From: Pseudoalteromonas rubra
GTDB lineage: Bacteria; Pseudomonadota; Gammaproteobacteria; Enterobacterales; Alteromonadaceae
Direction: 5' to 3'
Assembly: GCF_005887095.1 (NCBI RefSeq)
Contig: NZ_PNCI01000018.1
Coordinates: forward strand, 124,001 to 188,000
DNA length: 64,000 nucleotides
In this document: positions 28,645 through 36,714 of the stretch, piece after piece
Layout of the letters: each line of letters opens with the position of its first letter
How positions within the stretch are numbered: position 1 is the stretch's first letter
Made by a program: the position numbers and the translations under genes
The notes under the pieces: generated by a model
Database searches by the model: none
Told to the model about the DNA's origin: nothing
Seen by the model: the letters and a program-made list of their open reading frames with translations, nothing else

Positions 28645-31329
28645 ATGGAATCCAATAGTTTTGAGTCATTTTTTCATGATGCCTATATGCCACACGGGCA
28701 CTGTTATTTGTGGCAACCCCATTTGCTGTGGGGCAATGTTATCTCGGATTTACTCATTGCCACCGCTTACTTCTCTATCCCCATTGCCATTATGATATTT
28801 GCCAAAAAACGGCCGGATGTCGGCGGGCACTGGCTGTTTGTGTTGTTTTCAAGTTTTATTCTGCTATGTGGACTGACTCATTTGATAGGGATTTACACCG
28901 TCTGGCAAGGCGCCTATGGTATGCATGCTCTGGCCAAAATGGCCACCGCACTGGTTTCTATCACCACCGCGGTGTACATGTTCCGCCTAATTCCCAGCGC
29001 CATTGCCATTCCCACCCCGAATCAGTTACAGGGGGTGTCACGCAAGCTCGACAAGGTCACACAGGAAAAACACCAGCTGGATTCAAAACTGGCTGAGCAT
29101 GAGTTAACCCACTTTATACTCAACACCCTGCCTGCCAGTATCGTGGTACTCGACGAAAACTTTAAAATCACCCAATGTAATTCGCACTTTCTCAAGACTT
29201 TAGATCTGTGTGACACACAACCCAATGGTCAGCCCCTGAGCGAATTGATTGAATTCAGTGATCCCTTTACCACCATGGAAACACTGACCCACAAGCTGAA
29301 CAATACCGACACGGCTGAATTGGCGACCCTATGCCAGGTCAAAGTAAAAGCTAAAGCGGCAGTGCCAATGGAAATGAAGCTGGTTAAGGCCCAGTTTGAA
29401 GGACAAAGTGTGGTACTGGCCCTGTTTAACAACCTGAGCACTTTGAAAAACACCGAGCGCGCACTCAAAGAGTCAGACAAAAAAATGCGCCGGGCCATCA
29501 ATGCCACCGCTGATGGCATTTGGGAGTGGAATGTGGTGACCGGCGAGGTCAGTTACTCGCCTCGCCTGATGACGATGATAGGCAAAGCCAATATAGAGCA
29601 TCCTGGCTACGAAGACTGGTTTGAACATATTCACCCGGAGCACCGCCAGCGTGTGGAGCAGGCCATTGAAGATCACTTTAAAAGTAAAGAGCAATACCAG
29701 GTAGAATATCAGGGCCGCAACGAGCATGGCGAGTACAGCTGGTTTATGGCAGTGGGTAATAGCCAGTTTGATGAGCAAGGCAAACCCCAGTTGATGTCTG
29801 GCGCACTGCGTAATATCGACTCCAGCAAAATACTGGAGCGTAAAGTCAGTGAAAAAACCAACATTTTAAATGCAATCTATAATGGTGCCAGTCAGGCAAT
29901 CTGGCTGTTACAGGTAGAAGAAGACGGCGATTTTACTTTCCTGGAATTTAACCCCACCGCCTGCCAACGCGCATCCATTAAGCTGGAGGACATTCAGTTC
30001 AAACGTTTATCTGAATTACGTGGAAAAATGTTTGATGACCAAATTCTCAACCATATTCAGGACAACTACCAGACCTGTTGCGAACTCAAAAAGCCGTTGG
30101 AGTATATCGAAATGCTGCCAACGCATGGTCAGGAATTATGGTATCAAACAACGTTGTATCCTTTACTTGATAGTCAGGGTAACGTAAAGCAATTGGTTGG
30201 CACCGCTATTGACATCACAGCTCGGAAATACGCAGAGACCGAATTACGAGACAGCCAGCAATTTTTACAGCGCATTATCGATTCTGCCGTCTGTGGCTTA
30301 TACCTATTTGATCTGACGCAGAAAACCAATGTGAAAATCAACCGCAGATACACCCACCTGCTCGGGTATACCCTTCAGGAGCTGGAAAACTGCAACCTGA
30401 TGAACCTCTTTCACCCACAAGAACGCCCCCTACTGGATGCCCATATGAAAGAGGTCATCAGCAGTCACAGTGGGGATTTGATCCCGTTAAAGTACCGTTT
30501 TAAGCATAAGCAAGGGCATTGGGTCTGGTGCTATTCGCTGGATACGATAGTCACCCGAGATGAGCAGGGTAACCCGGAGCTGATGTTGGGGACGTTTGTC
30601 GATATCACGGAACAAACCAACCTGCTGCGTGAATTACAGGAATCCAATGCCAGCCTCGAGCATTTTGCCTTTATTGCTTCTCACGACTTACAAGAGCCAC
30701 TGCGTAAAATTTCGGCCTTTTCCGACAGCTTGTCACAGCGGCTGGCACCTGCCCTGAAAGAAGACGATAAAGCCTGCTTTGAAATGGACAGGCTACTAGA
30801 TGCAACTCAGCGCATGCGCACCATGATCCAGGACTTACTCAAGCTATCCAGGCTGAATGCGCACCAACTAAAACTAACCCGAGTATCACTCAATAGCCTG
30901 ATAACTGAAGCGTGCGATCAACTGAGCTTTAAAATTGAGGAAAGTCACACCCAAATAGAGTGTGATAACCCAGATTGTGAACTGGAAGTTGATGCCTCTT
31001 TGTTTATTCAAATCTGGCAGAACCTGATTGCCAACAGCATTAAGTTCTGTGCTGACGGCGAGGCGCCCTGTGTGCGGATCACTACCCAGCGCGAGGGCGC
31101 GACGCTAATGTTGCACTATCAAGACAACGGCATAGGCGTACCTGAGCAGTTCAGGCAACAGATTTTTGAACCCTTCAGGCGCTTGCACGGCGACAGCCAC
31201 AAAGGCAGTGGGATTGGTCTATCCTTATGTAAGAAGATAGTTGACCTGCATGACGGGCAAATTACCTGTACCGACAGCGAGCAAGCCGGTGCGCACTTTG
31301 TAATCAGGCTAAAACAACGGGAGCTATGA
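28645..31329 (+). CDS. Sensor histidine kinase with an ethylene-receptor-type membrane domain and four PAS domains
   Basis: An 894-residue membrane kinase. Residues about 25-120 hold three transmembrane helices that match the plant ETR1 ethylene-binding domain: D35 and AYFSIP (41-46) align with ETR1 Asp25 and Tyr32-Pro36, and LCGLTHL (74-80) supplies the copper ligands Cys75 and His79, equivalent to ETR1 Cys65 and His69. Four PAS regions follow (about 150-260, 280-395, 400-525, 530-655). HisKA has H680 in ASHDLQEPLRKI and HATPase has NLIANSIKF, DNGIGVP and GSGIGLSLCKKI, the type paired with Rcp1-like receivers. AAGGA precedes the ATG; the stop overlaps the next gene's start. Ligand binding is inferred from these residues only. 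Confidence 0.92.
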   Translation: MESNSFESFFHDAYMPHGHCYLWQPHLLWGNVISDLLIATAYFSIPIAIMIFAKKRPDVGGHWLFVLFSSFILLCGLTHLIGIYTVWQGAYGMHALAKMATALVSITTAVYMFRLIPSAIAIPTPNQLQGVSRKLDKVTQEKHQLDSKLAEHELTHFILNTLPASIVVLDENFKITQCNSHFLKTLDLCDTQPNGQPLSELIEFSDPFTTMETLTHKLNNTDTAELATLCQVKVKAKAAVPMEMKLVKAQFEGQSVVLALFNNLSTLKNTERALKESDKKMRRAINATADGIWEWNVVTGEVSYSPRLMTMIGKANIEHPGYEDWFEHIHPEHRQRVEQAIEDHFKSKEQYQVEYQGRNEHGEYSWFMAVGNSQFDEQGKPQLMSGALRNIDSSKILERKVSEKTNILNAIYNGASQAIWLLQVEEDGDFTFLEFNPTACQRASIKLEDIQFKRLSELRGKMFDDQILNHIQDNYQTCCELKKPLEYIEMLPTHGQELWYQTTLYPLLDSQGNVKQLVGTAIDITARKYAETELRDSQQFLQRIIDSAVCGLYLFDLTQKTNVKINRRYTHLLGYTLQELENCNLMNLFHPQERPLLDAHMKEVISSHSGDLIPLKYRFKHKQGHWVWCYSLDTIVTRDEQGNPELMLGTFVDITEQTNLLRELQESNASLEHFAFIASHDLQEPLRKISAFSDSLSQRLAPALKEDDKACFEMDRLLDATQRMRTMIQDLLKLSRLNAHQLKLTRVSLNSLITEACDQLSFKIEESHTQIECDNPDCELEVDASLFIQIWQNLIANSIKFCADGEAPCVRITTQREGATLMLHYQDNGIGVPEQFRQQIFEPFRRLHGDSHKGSGIGLSLCKKIVDLHDGQITCTDSEQAGAHFVIRLKQREL

Positions 31330-31733
31330 TGGAAATCGTATTGGTTGAAGACGACCCGGATGACATTTATTTCTTTCAGCAAGCCTGTGCAGAGCTTCCC
31401 CAGGAGCCCAAAGTGACCGTGTTAAACAACGGCATTGAGTTTATCTCTCATGTGCAGCAAAGTGACAACCAGATGCCAGTTTACCTGCTGGACTTAAACA
31501 TGCCACACAAGGGCGGGCTGGAAGCGCTGGAAGAGTTGCAACAGCAGGGGCTGGTAAACTCCCTGCTGGTGATCTGCTACACCACATCGGACAGTCCCAA
31601 AGATATCGCCAAAGCCTATCATCTGGGCGCCAAATCCTATTTAACCAAACCAAACCGGCTGACGGAGCTGACCGAACTGGTCCAGACGCTCATTAAATAC
31701 TGGTTTCAATACAACCAAAAACGCAAAGGGTAA
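31326..31733 (+). CDS. Single-domain response regulator, Rcp1-like
   Basis: A 135-residue receiver without output domain: EDDPDD at 8-13, phospho-acceptor D56 in LLDLNMP, TTS in the Thr switch position and K108 in YLTKPN. Such Rcp1-type receivers are typically encoded beside phytochrome-like kinases carrying the SHDLQEPLRK H-box, as here. Its ATG overlaps the kinase stop by 4 bases. With no output domain it probably acts by protein contact, or as a phosphate shuttle to the next protein. Confidence 0.93.
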   Translation: MMEIVLVEDDPDDIYFFQQACAELPQEPKVTVLNNGIEFISHVQQSDNQMPVYLLDLNMPHKGGLEALEELQQQGLVNSLLVICYTTSDSPKDIAKAYHLGAKSYLTKPNRLTELTELVQTLIKYWFQYNQKRKG

Positions 31734-31736
31734 GGT

Positions 31737-32666
31737 ATGAACGCCAGGTTAATCTATTTACTCGAAGACAATCAGGATGACATCTACCTGGTGAAAGAAC
31801 TTCTGAGCCAGCACAACGGCAAGCACCATTATGCCGTCAATGCCTTTGAAACCATTGAGTCGCTGCGTGATGCAGTCGCTCAGCTTAATCCCGAAGCCAT
31901 TTTAATGGATCTGAACCTGCCACAGAGCCGGGGGCTGGAAACCTTGCTGCGGGTTAAAGATTTTGCCGCACATATCCCTATCATAGTGTTGACGGGCATG
32001 TCAGACGAAATGTTTGGCGAAAAAGCTATTCAGCTCGGCGCACAAGACTATATCCCTAAGCACGAACTTAGTGCTCATTTACTCAGGCGCACCATAGTGT
32101 TTTCTAAAGAACGCTTTGATATGCAGCGTAACCTGGAAAACCTGGTCAGTCTGGACAGACTTACCATGCTCAACAACCGCGGCGCACTGGATCAACACTT
32201 ACACACCCAGGTGCAGGACGCCCGGCGCTATGGTAAGCAGTTCGCTATGTTGTTTATCGACCTGGACAACTTTAAAACCATTAACGATGAGTTGGGTCAC
32301 CAGGCAGGCGACCAGCTGCTCAGGCTGCTTGCGTCTAAACTCAAAATGTACAAACGCAGCTCAGATTTCGTGGCGCGCTATGGTGGAGATGAATTTGTGG
32401 TGATTGCCCCCAACATAGATAACCCTGGCCAACTGGAACTATTTACCCGCTACAAGCATAACCTGCTGGCCGACAACTACTGCCTGCAGGATCAGCAAGG
32501 CAATATGCGCGAAGTCACACTGGATCTCAGTATTGGTGCCGTGCTGTTTCCGGATCATGGCGATGAACCAGCAGAATTATTGAGTTGCGCGGATAAAATT
32601 ATGTATCAGGCTAAAACTCAGTCATTGCCCTTTCTGCTGGCGCAGCCCACTAATGGTGGAGCGTAA
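31737..32666 (+). CDS. REC-GGDEF diguanylate cyclase response regulator
   Basis: A 309-residue two-domain protein. The receiver (1-125) has EDNQDD, D58 in MDLNLP and K108 in YIPKHE. The GGDEF domain (about 135-300) has LFIDLDNFKTINDELGH and the active-site motif GGDEF at 216-220. An RSSD at 207-210, five residues upstream, matches the inhibitory I-site RxxD. It should synthesise c-di-GMP when phosphorylated and be product-inhibited. It follows the receiver gene by 3 bases, so the operon encodes both synthesis and breakdown of c-di-GMP under one kinase. Confidence 0.95.
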   Translation: MNARLIYLLEDNQDDIYLVKELLSQHNGKHHYAVNAFETIESLRDAVAQLNPEAILMDLNLPQSRGLETLLRVKDFAAHIPIIVLTGMSDEMFGEKAIQLGAQDYIPKHELSAHLLRRTIVFSKERFDMQRNLENLVSLDRLTMLNNRGALDQHLHTQVQDARRYGKQFAMLFIDLDNFKTINDELGHQAGDQLLRLLASKLKMYKRSSDFVARYGGDEFVVIAPNIDNPGQLELFTRYKHNLLADNYCLQDQQGNMREVTLDLSIGAVLFPDHGDEPAELLSCADKIMYQAKTQSLPFLLAQPTNGGA

Positions 32667-32670
32667 CCTT

Positions 32671-32705
32671 AGGGCCTGATGACCACTTCCCCGTCAGGCC
32701 GGCCC
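32671..32705 (+). terminator. Possible terminator of the c-di-GMP operon
   Basis: GGCCTGA (32673-32679) and TCAGGCC (32694-32700) form a 7-bp stem with a 14-base loop directly after the REC-GGDEF stop; AATTTTATT follows about 7 bases later. The imperfect spacing to the T run lowers confidence. Confidence 0.4.
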
Positions 32706-32944
32706 ACAATTTTATTACTGTCCTTATGAGCCCTTCTGAGGTCCCCGGCGACTACCCAGATTAAACCCAATCCAAAGCCCTTTGCTGTGTTACCAGTCGC
32801 CTGCCAGTCAAGTTGCAAACTCAAATGAAACAAAAATGTAAACATTAAGAAACAAAAACAAATTGCAGAGTAAAAACTCGAATTGTACATTTATTCAACA
32901 AAAGGATATACCTGTTCGTGAACTCACCCTAATGAGGATACAAC

Positions 32945-34117
32945 ATGAAAACACTACACTACGCCGCACTGGCACTAGGGCTCAGTAGCGCGCAGATACA
33001 TGCACAGGGTCAGCACCATGATGCCACGGCTTATCAGCTACCTGATGATGCACTGACGCAACATGCGCTTTCTCCGTTGCTCAACATAGATCCACAACAC
33101 TTTCTGTTCGGTAACTCGCTACAACAAACAGACTGGGAAGCCACCCTTGCAAGTCATGCTCCCCATCTGTTGCCTCAGCTTGAAACCCTGCTGCACTGGG
33201 CAGGTCACGCCAGCATTAACCCTAAGCTGTTATTGGCACTGATGGAGCAACAGAGTCAGCTGCTCAGTGACCCCTCTGCTAAAGCATTCGAACAGCCATT
33301 TGGCTCGTTAGTGACACAATCTGGGTTTTCGGCGCAACTGGAAGCAATCACCACAGCCCTGTCGCAGCGCTATTACGCTTTTGAGCAGCAGCAGGGGCAG
33401 CACTCAGACGCGTTACATCACACACTCAACAATACCCACTCAATCAGCCCGGCGACGTTTGCCCTGAACGTATTATTGGGTGCGCAAAGTGACGTTGCCA
33501 AAGTAGCCAGACACTTCCAGCAGCTGTTCGGCGATGCTCTCCTTAACCCACAAGCACAGGTACAGAATGCCAGTACAGAGTCCGTGACGAGCAATAACAA
33601 TTTTTATCTTAACTTTCCCTGGCCTTCAGGCTATGCCTGGTACAGTGGCGGCGCGCACTCGAATACCGGCTCTGGTTACCCCTATTCATCGCTGGACTTT
33701 AATAACAACTCTGGCGGTTGGGGGTCGAATACGCCCTGGGTCCAGGCAGCCCACGGCGGAACCGTGACCCGCTACTCACGCTGTAATATCCGCGTTACAC
33801 ATCCCAGCGGTTACGCCACTCAGTATTATCATATGGACGCCCTGCAATATCAGACAGGGGACGTGATTGCTGCAGGTGCCTGGCTGGGTCGCTATGCCAA
33901 TGACTACAACACAGCGCTGTGTCAGGGTGGTCAATCCAGTGGCCCACACCTGCATTTTTCATTGCTCTATAACGGCCGTTTTGTATCTCTGCACAACACT
34001 TATATCAGCGGCTACCGGATCGATGTCGGCAACTACAATTACGACGACAACTGTAACCGCTTTTACTTTGAACGCAATGGCTATCGCACCTGTGCATGGC
34101 GGGCACTCTACCGATAA
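32945..34117 (+). CDS. Secreted M23 metallopeptidase, LasA/beta-lytic type
   Basis: A 390-residue secreted zinc peptidase. The signal peptide covers about residues 1-20 and the prodomain extends to about 210. The catalytic domain begins near 215 (NFYLNFPWPSGYAWYSGGAH) with zinc ligands H238 and D251 (SSLDF) and SGPHLHFSL at 332-340, where H335 and/or H337 are the active-site and ligand His; H296 (YYHM) is also conserved. C-terminal Cys residues (DDNC, RTC) probably form a disulfide. This is the staphylolytic LasA type, which cleaves glycine-rich cross-bridges in Gram-positive walls and some elastin. RBS AGGA lies upstream. It may serve in competition or nutrient acquisition. Confidence 0.93.
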   Translation: MKTLHYAALALGLSSAQIHAQGQHHDATAYQLPDDALTQHALSPLLNIDPQHFLFGNSLQQTDWEATLASHAPHLLPQLETLLHWAGHASINPKLLLALMEQQSQLLSDPSAKAFEQPFGSLVTQSGFSAQLEAITTALSQRYYAFEQQQGQHSDALHHTLNNTHSISPATFALNVLLGAQSDVAKVARHFQQLFGDALLNPQAQVQNASTESVTSNNNFYLNFPWPSGYAWYSGGAHSNTGSGYPYSSLDFNNNSGGWGSNTPWVQAAHGGTVTRYSRCNIRVTHPSGYATQYYHMDALQYQTGDVIAAGAWLGRYANDYNTALCQGGQSSGPHLHFSLLYNGRFVSLHNTYISGYRIDVGNYNYDDNCNRFYFERNGYRTCAWRALYR

Positions 34118-34133
34118 ACATTTAACCAACTGA

Positions 34134-34162
34134 GGTGGTCAGGCCAGTGCTCTGGCCACCTG
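34134..34162 (+). terminator. Hairpin downstream of the M23 peptidase gene
   Basis: GGCCAG (34142-34147) and CTGGCC (34152-34157) form a perfect stem with a TGCT loop, extended by GGT/ACC with a bulge. There is no T run, so it is at best a weak terminator or an mRNA 3'-end stabiliser. Confidence 0.3.
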
Positions 34163-34375
34163 CTCACGACTCTCCTGCCAGTGCCGCGTCATACTACTGA
34201 TCCAGCTGTTGCGCCTTGCCTGGCCAATTCACCGTCATCTTGCCCGCAATCAGATGGAATGTTCCAATACGAGATACTGCTCCGGTCAGTTCCAAAAATT
34301 GAAAATAAGTACTAAACATCCTGTAAAAAATATGTATATTTAAGTTAATGGAACAACAAAAGGACAGTCGAGAAA

Positions 34376-35074
34376 ATGATGTATTCAGACAACCCAACGC
34401 GTGGTGCTCTGTTCGTCCTGACAGACCAAAAGACCAACACGCTGAGTCAGGATTTCCTCATGTTTGTCAAAATGCTTGAGGCTTGCGGCAACAGTATCAA
34501 GGTCGATACCCGCCTGCCCGTCACTGAGCAACGATCGCAGTATCAGCTGTTTCTGGTCGATGTCAGTCATCGCGAATGTCGCGATTTACTCAGCGCACAG
34601 CTCAGGGCGTTGGCACAACATCACAGCGTCTTGTTATTCAATGCCTGCCCGGATACGCTGAACGAACAAACCGCCCTGCTCGCCAATGTTAAAGGCGTGC
34701 TCTATCAGGGAGCCTCACCAGAAAGTCAGTTCAAAGGCATCCAGCGCGTACTCGGTGGTGAACTCTGGTTCGGCAGAGGCGCTATCTCTCTGGCATTCAG
34801 CGCCCTGATGCAGCGCCTGCCGCAAACTCTGCCAGCGCTGTCGGACGAGCAGCGTGATATTACCCTGGCCTCGCTCACCAAACGCGAAAAATCCGTGATC
34901 CGGCTTCTGGCCGATGGTGCTAAAAACGACGATATTGCCGATTCTCTGAATATCAGCAGTCACACCGTCAAAACCCACATTTACAGCGCGTTTAAAAAGA
35001 CCAACTCACGCAACCGAATTGAATTGGCCAACTGGGCCCAGCAACACATTCCTTTTGGCGGATTGGCCAATTAA
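34376..35074 (+). CDS. csgD: CsgD-like LuxR-family transcriptional regulator
   Basis: A 232-residue regulator with a receiver-like N-terminal domain lacking the normal phosphorylation site and a C-terminal LuxR-type HTH at about 165-228 (LTKREKSVIRLLADGAKNDD, ISSHTVKTHIYSAFKKTNSR). This is the CsgD layout; CsgD activates curli genes and, in enterics, is itself controlled by c-di-GMP. The gene ends by overlapping the csgG stop by 4 bases in convergent orientation, so it is not in the csgEFG operon as in E. coli. Two adjacent ATG codons exist (34376, 34379), with AAAGGAC upstream. Confidence 0.88.
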   Translation: MMYSDNPTRGALFVLTDQKTNTLSQDFLMFVKMLEACGNSIKVDTRLPVTEQRSQYQLFLVDVSHRECRDLLSAQLRALAQHHSVLLFNACPDTLNEQTALLANVKGVLYQGASPESQFKGIQRVLGGELWFGRGAISLAFSALMQRLPQTLPALSDEQRDITLASLTKREKSVIRLLADGAKNDDIADSLNISSHTVKTHIYSAFKKTNSRNRIELANWAQQHIPFGGLAN

Positions 35075-35856
35075 CCAGCCTGTTGCTGTGCGGGTTTTGC
35101 CGCCCAGACCCCTTTTTCGAGGCCCTGATGGACCAGCAACGTCAGGGCTTTTTCTATCGCCTGGGTGACACATATGTGCATAGGCTCATTTTCACTGTAT
35201 CCGGCTTCGGCCTCTGCGAGCCGTTTATAACTCACGTAGCGGAAAAACCCCGCACGCATTTCTTTAGACAATACTTTTTTACTGGTGGCGACCGACAATA
35301 AGACTTGTCCGGTACGAACATCGACCGCGCGCAGATAAATACTGATGGTGTCTTCACGGTACAATTCGGAGGCGCCAATACCAAAGTATTCCATTCCCAT
35401 CCCACCCGTTTTTATATTGGCGTCATAGCTGATGATCCCCCCTTCAAAGATCAGCTTGGCGTGGGTTAACGGCGGCAGACTGTTGGAGCTATCTTTATCC
35501 TGCATCGCGGCCCGGGTGATCTTACGCTCGGTCAGCAAGTTTTGCAGTCCCTCACGCTCAATGGGAATGAACCAGTCGGTTTCGTGCAACGCCTGCATCA
35601 GGATCGAGTTGGCTCCCTGGGTCACCGCCGTTGAAAATGAGCTGACATTTTCCTGAGGCTTATATTGCCCTGTTTGGTCACGAAACGAATACACAGACAC
35701 TGGGATAGGTCCGCGCGGCGCTGGCAATGCCTTCAGTTCACTAAACACCTCAGTGGCTGCCAGCGGCTCGGCCTTTGCCATGGGCGGAGGCAGTACGGGC
35801 AGCGCGCTACAGGCGCTCAGCAGCAATATCAGACAGGTAATACTCAGATACTTCAT
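35071..35856 (-). CDS. csgG: Curli secretion channel lipoprotein CsgG
   Basis: Outer-membrane lipoprotein that forms the nonameric curli export pore. The 261-residue precursor has the lipobox LSAC (Cys16), the SVYSFRDQTGQYKP motif, the channel-region GANSILMQALHETDWF and IPIEREGLQNLLTERKI, and the C-terminal VRTGQVLLSVATSKKV. This length and motif order match E. coli CsgG. The ATG overlaps the csgF stop by 1 base (TAATG), indicating coupled translation. Confidence 0.97.
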   Translation of the reverse strand: MKYLSITCLILLLSACSALPVLPPPMAKAEPLAATEVFSELKALPAPRGPIPVSVYSFRDQTGQYKPQENVSSFSTAVTQGANSILMQALHETDWFIPIEREGLQNLLTERKITRAAMQDKDSSNSLPPLTHAKLIFEGGIISYDANIKTGGMGMEYFGIGASELYREDTISIYLRAVDVRTGQVLLSVATSKKVLSKEMRAGFFRYVSYKRLAEAEAGYSENEPMHICVTQAIEKALTLLVHQGLEKGVWAAKPAQQQAG

Positions 35857-36272
35857 TAACCAAACCTCGGTACTTCCAGCGTCGTAATGTCTCCCGTGAG
35901 GGTATTTGTGATCTGCACCGTAATGGAATCCGGCGTACTGGTGATCACCTGTATTTCGTAATCGCCGCTCATAAAGGTCGAGTCTTTATCAAAAATACTG
36001 TCCTCGACTTCATCGCCAAACGCGGTGGATGTGATTTCCCGCACCATGCGATTCAGATAGGTCCGCTCCAGCGATTCCTGAAAGCGGTCGCCGTAGGACT
36101 TTTCAATCACAGGGGCGCGGTGCTTGTTTTGTGCCTGTGCTTTGTTTAACAGCATATTGGCATTGAGAGGGTTGCCGCCAAATGACGGGTTGATGGGCTT
36201 GTAGACCAATTCAGTGGCATGCAGCGACAAACTGCATAGCGCCCCAAAGCAGCATATTATTGTTGTTTTCAT
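35856..36272 (-). CDS. csgF: Curli assembly protein CsgF
   Basis: Caps the CsgG pore on the cell surface and positions the nucleator. The 138-residue precursor has a signal peptide (MKTTIICCFGALCSLSLHA) and the mature N-terminus TELVYKPINPSFGGNPLN, the conserved stretch that inserts in the CsgG channel. The rest is a short helical and beta tail. An in-frame GTG at 36281 is possible, but the ATG at 36272 gives a normal signal peptide; it lies 2 bases past the csgE stop. Confidence 0.95.
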   Translation of the reverse strand: MKTTIICCFGALCSLSLHATELVYKPINPSFGGNPLNANMLLNKAQAQNKHRAPVIEKSYGDRFQESLERTYLNRMVREITSTAFGDEVEDSIFDKDSTFMSGDYEIQVITSTPDSITVQITNTLTGDITTLEVPRFG

Positions 36273-36274
36273 TG

Positions 36275-36667
36275 TTACCACCCGCTTGTTGCTAAATCTG
36301 GAGAGTGTTGCTGATGCTGTGCACTGGCCATGGCGTCCATAATGGCAAACAAAGCTGCCTCAACGCGTGACTTAAGTGGCCCTCCACGACGTCCCATGGC
36401 GGTGGCATACACCAGCTGGTTGTTCATAAATACCTGTAACCGGGTGCCTGCACGCGGCAGCACGGTTTCTTTAATGGTGATATTCACGCCTGCTGTCGCC
36501 GGTACATCGCGCCACAGCTGTGAAAAGTCAAAATAAAACTGATAGCCAAAACGGCTAATACTCTGATCAATGACCAGCCCACCCAGTTCGACCTCTTCGT
36601 CGGCCCCCTGGCTATACGGTGTAAAGCTCAAAAGCCAGACACCCAAAATAAGTAGGTAAATCTTCAT
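36275..36667 (-). CDS. csgE: Curli assembly chaperone CsgE
   Basis: Periplasmic chaperone that delivers curlin to CsgG. The 130-residue precursor has a signal peptide (about 1-21, ending SQGA), then ELGGLVIDQSISRFGYQFYFDFSQLW, of which GLVIDQSISRFG is the CsgE signature, and a conserved RGGPLKSRVEAALFAI helix near the end. An in-frame ATG at 36709 would extend the N-terminus and hide the signal peptide, so I chose 36667. Confidence 0.95.
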   Translation of the reverse strand: MKIYLLILGVWLLSFTPYSQGADEEVELGGLVIDQSISRFGYQFYFDFSQLWRDVPATAGVNITIKETVLPRAGTRLQVFMNNQLVYATAMGRRGGPLKSRVEAALFAIMDAMASAQHQQHSPDLATSGW

Positions 36668-36714
36668 GGTGTTAAACTTGGCCACAAAACCACCTGGTCT
36701 TGTGGCCATGATGG

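Noticed and set aside
32669-32890. Minus-strand frame of 73 codons between the REC-GGDEF and M23 genes
   Set aside because: No ribosome-binding site, overlaps the likely promoter of the peptidase, low-complexity Phe/Leu-rich composition typical of AT-rich non-coding DNA.
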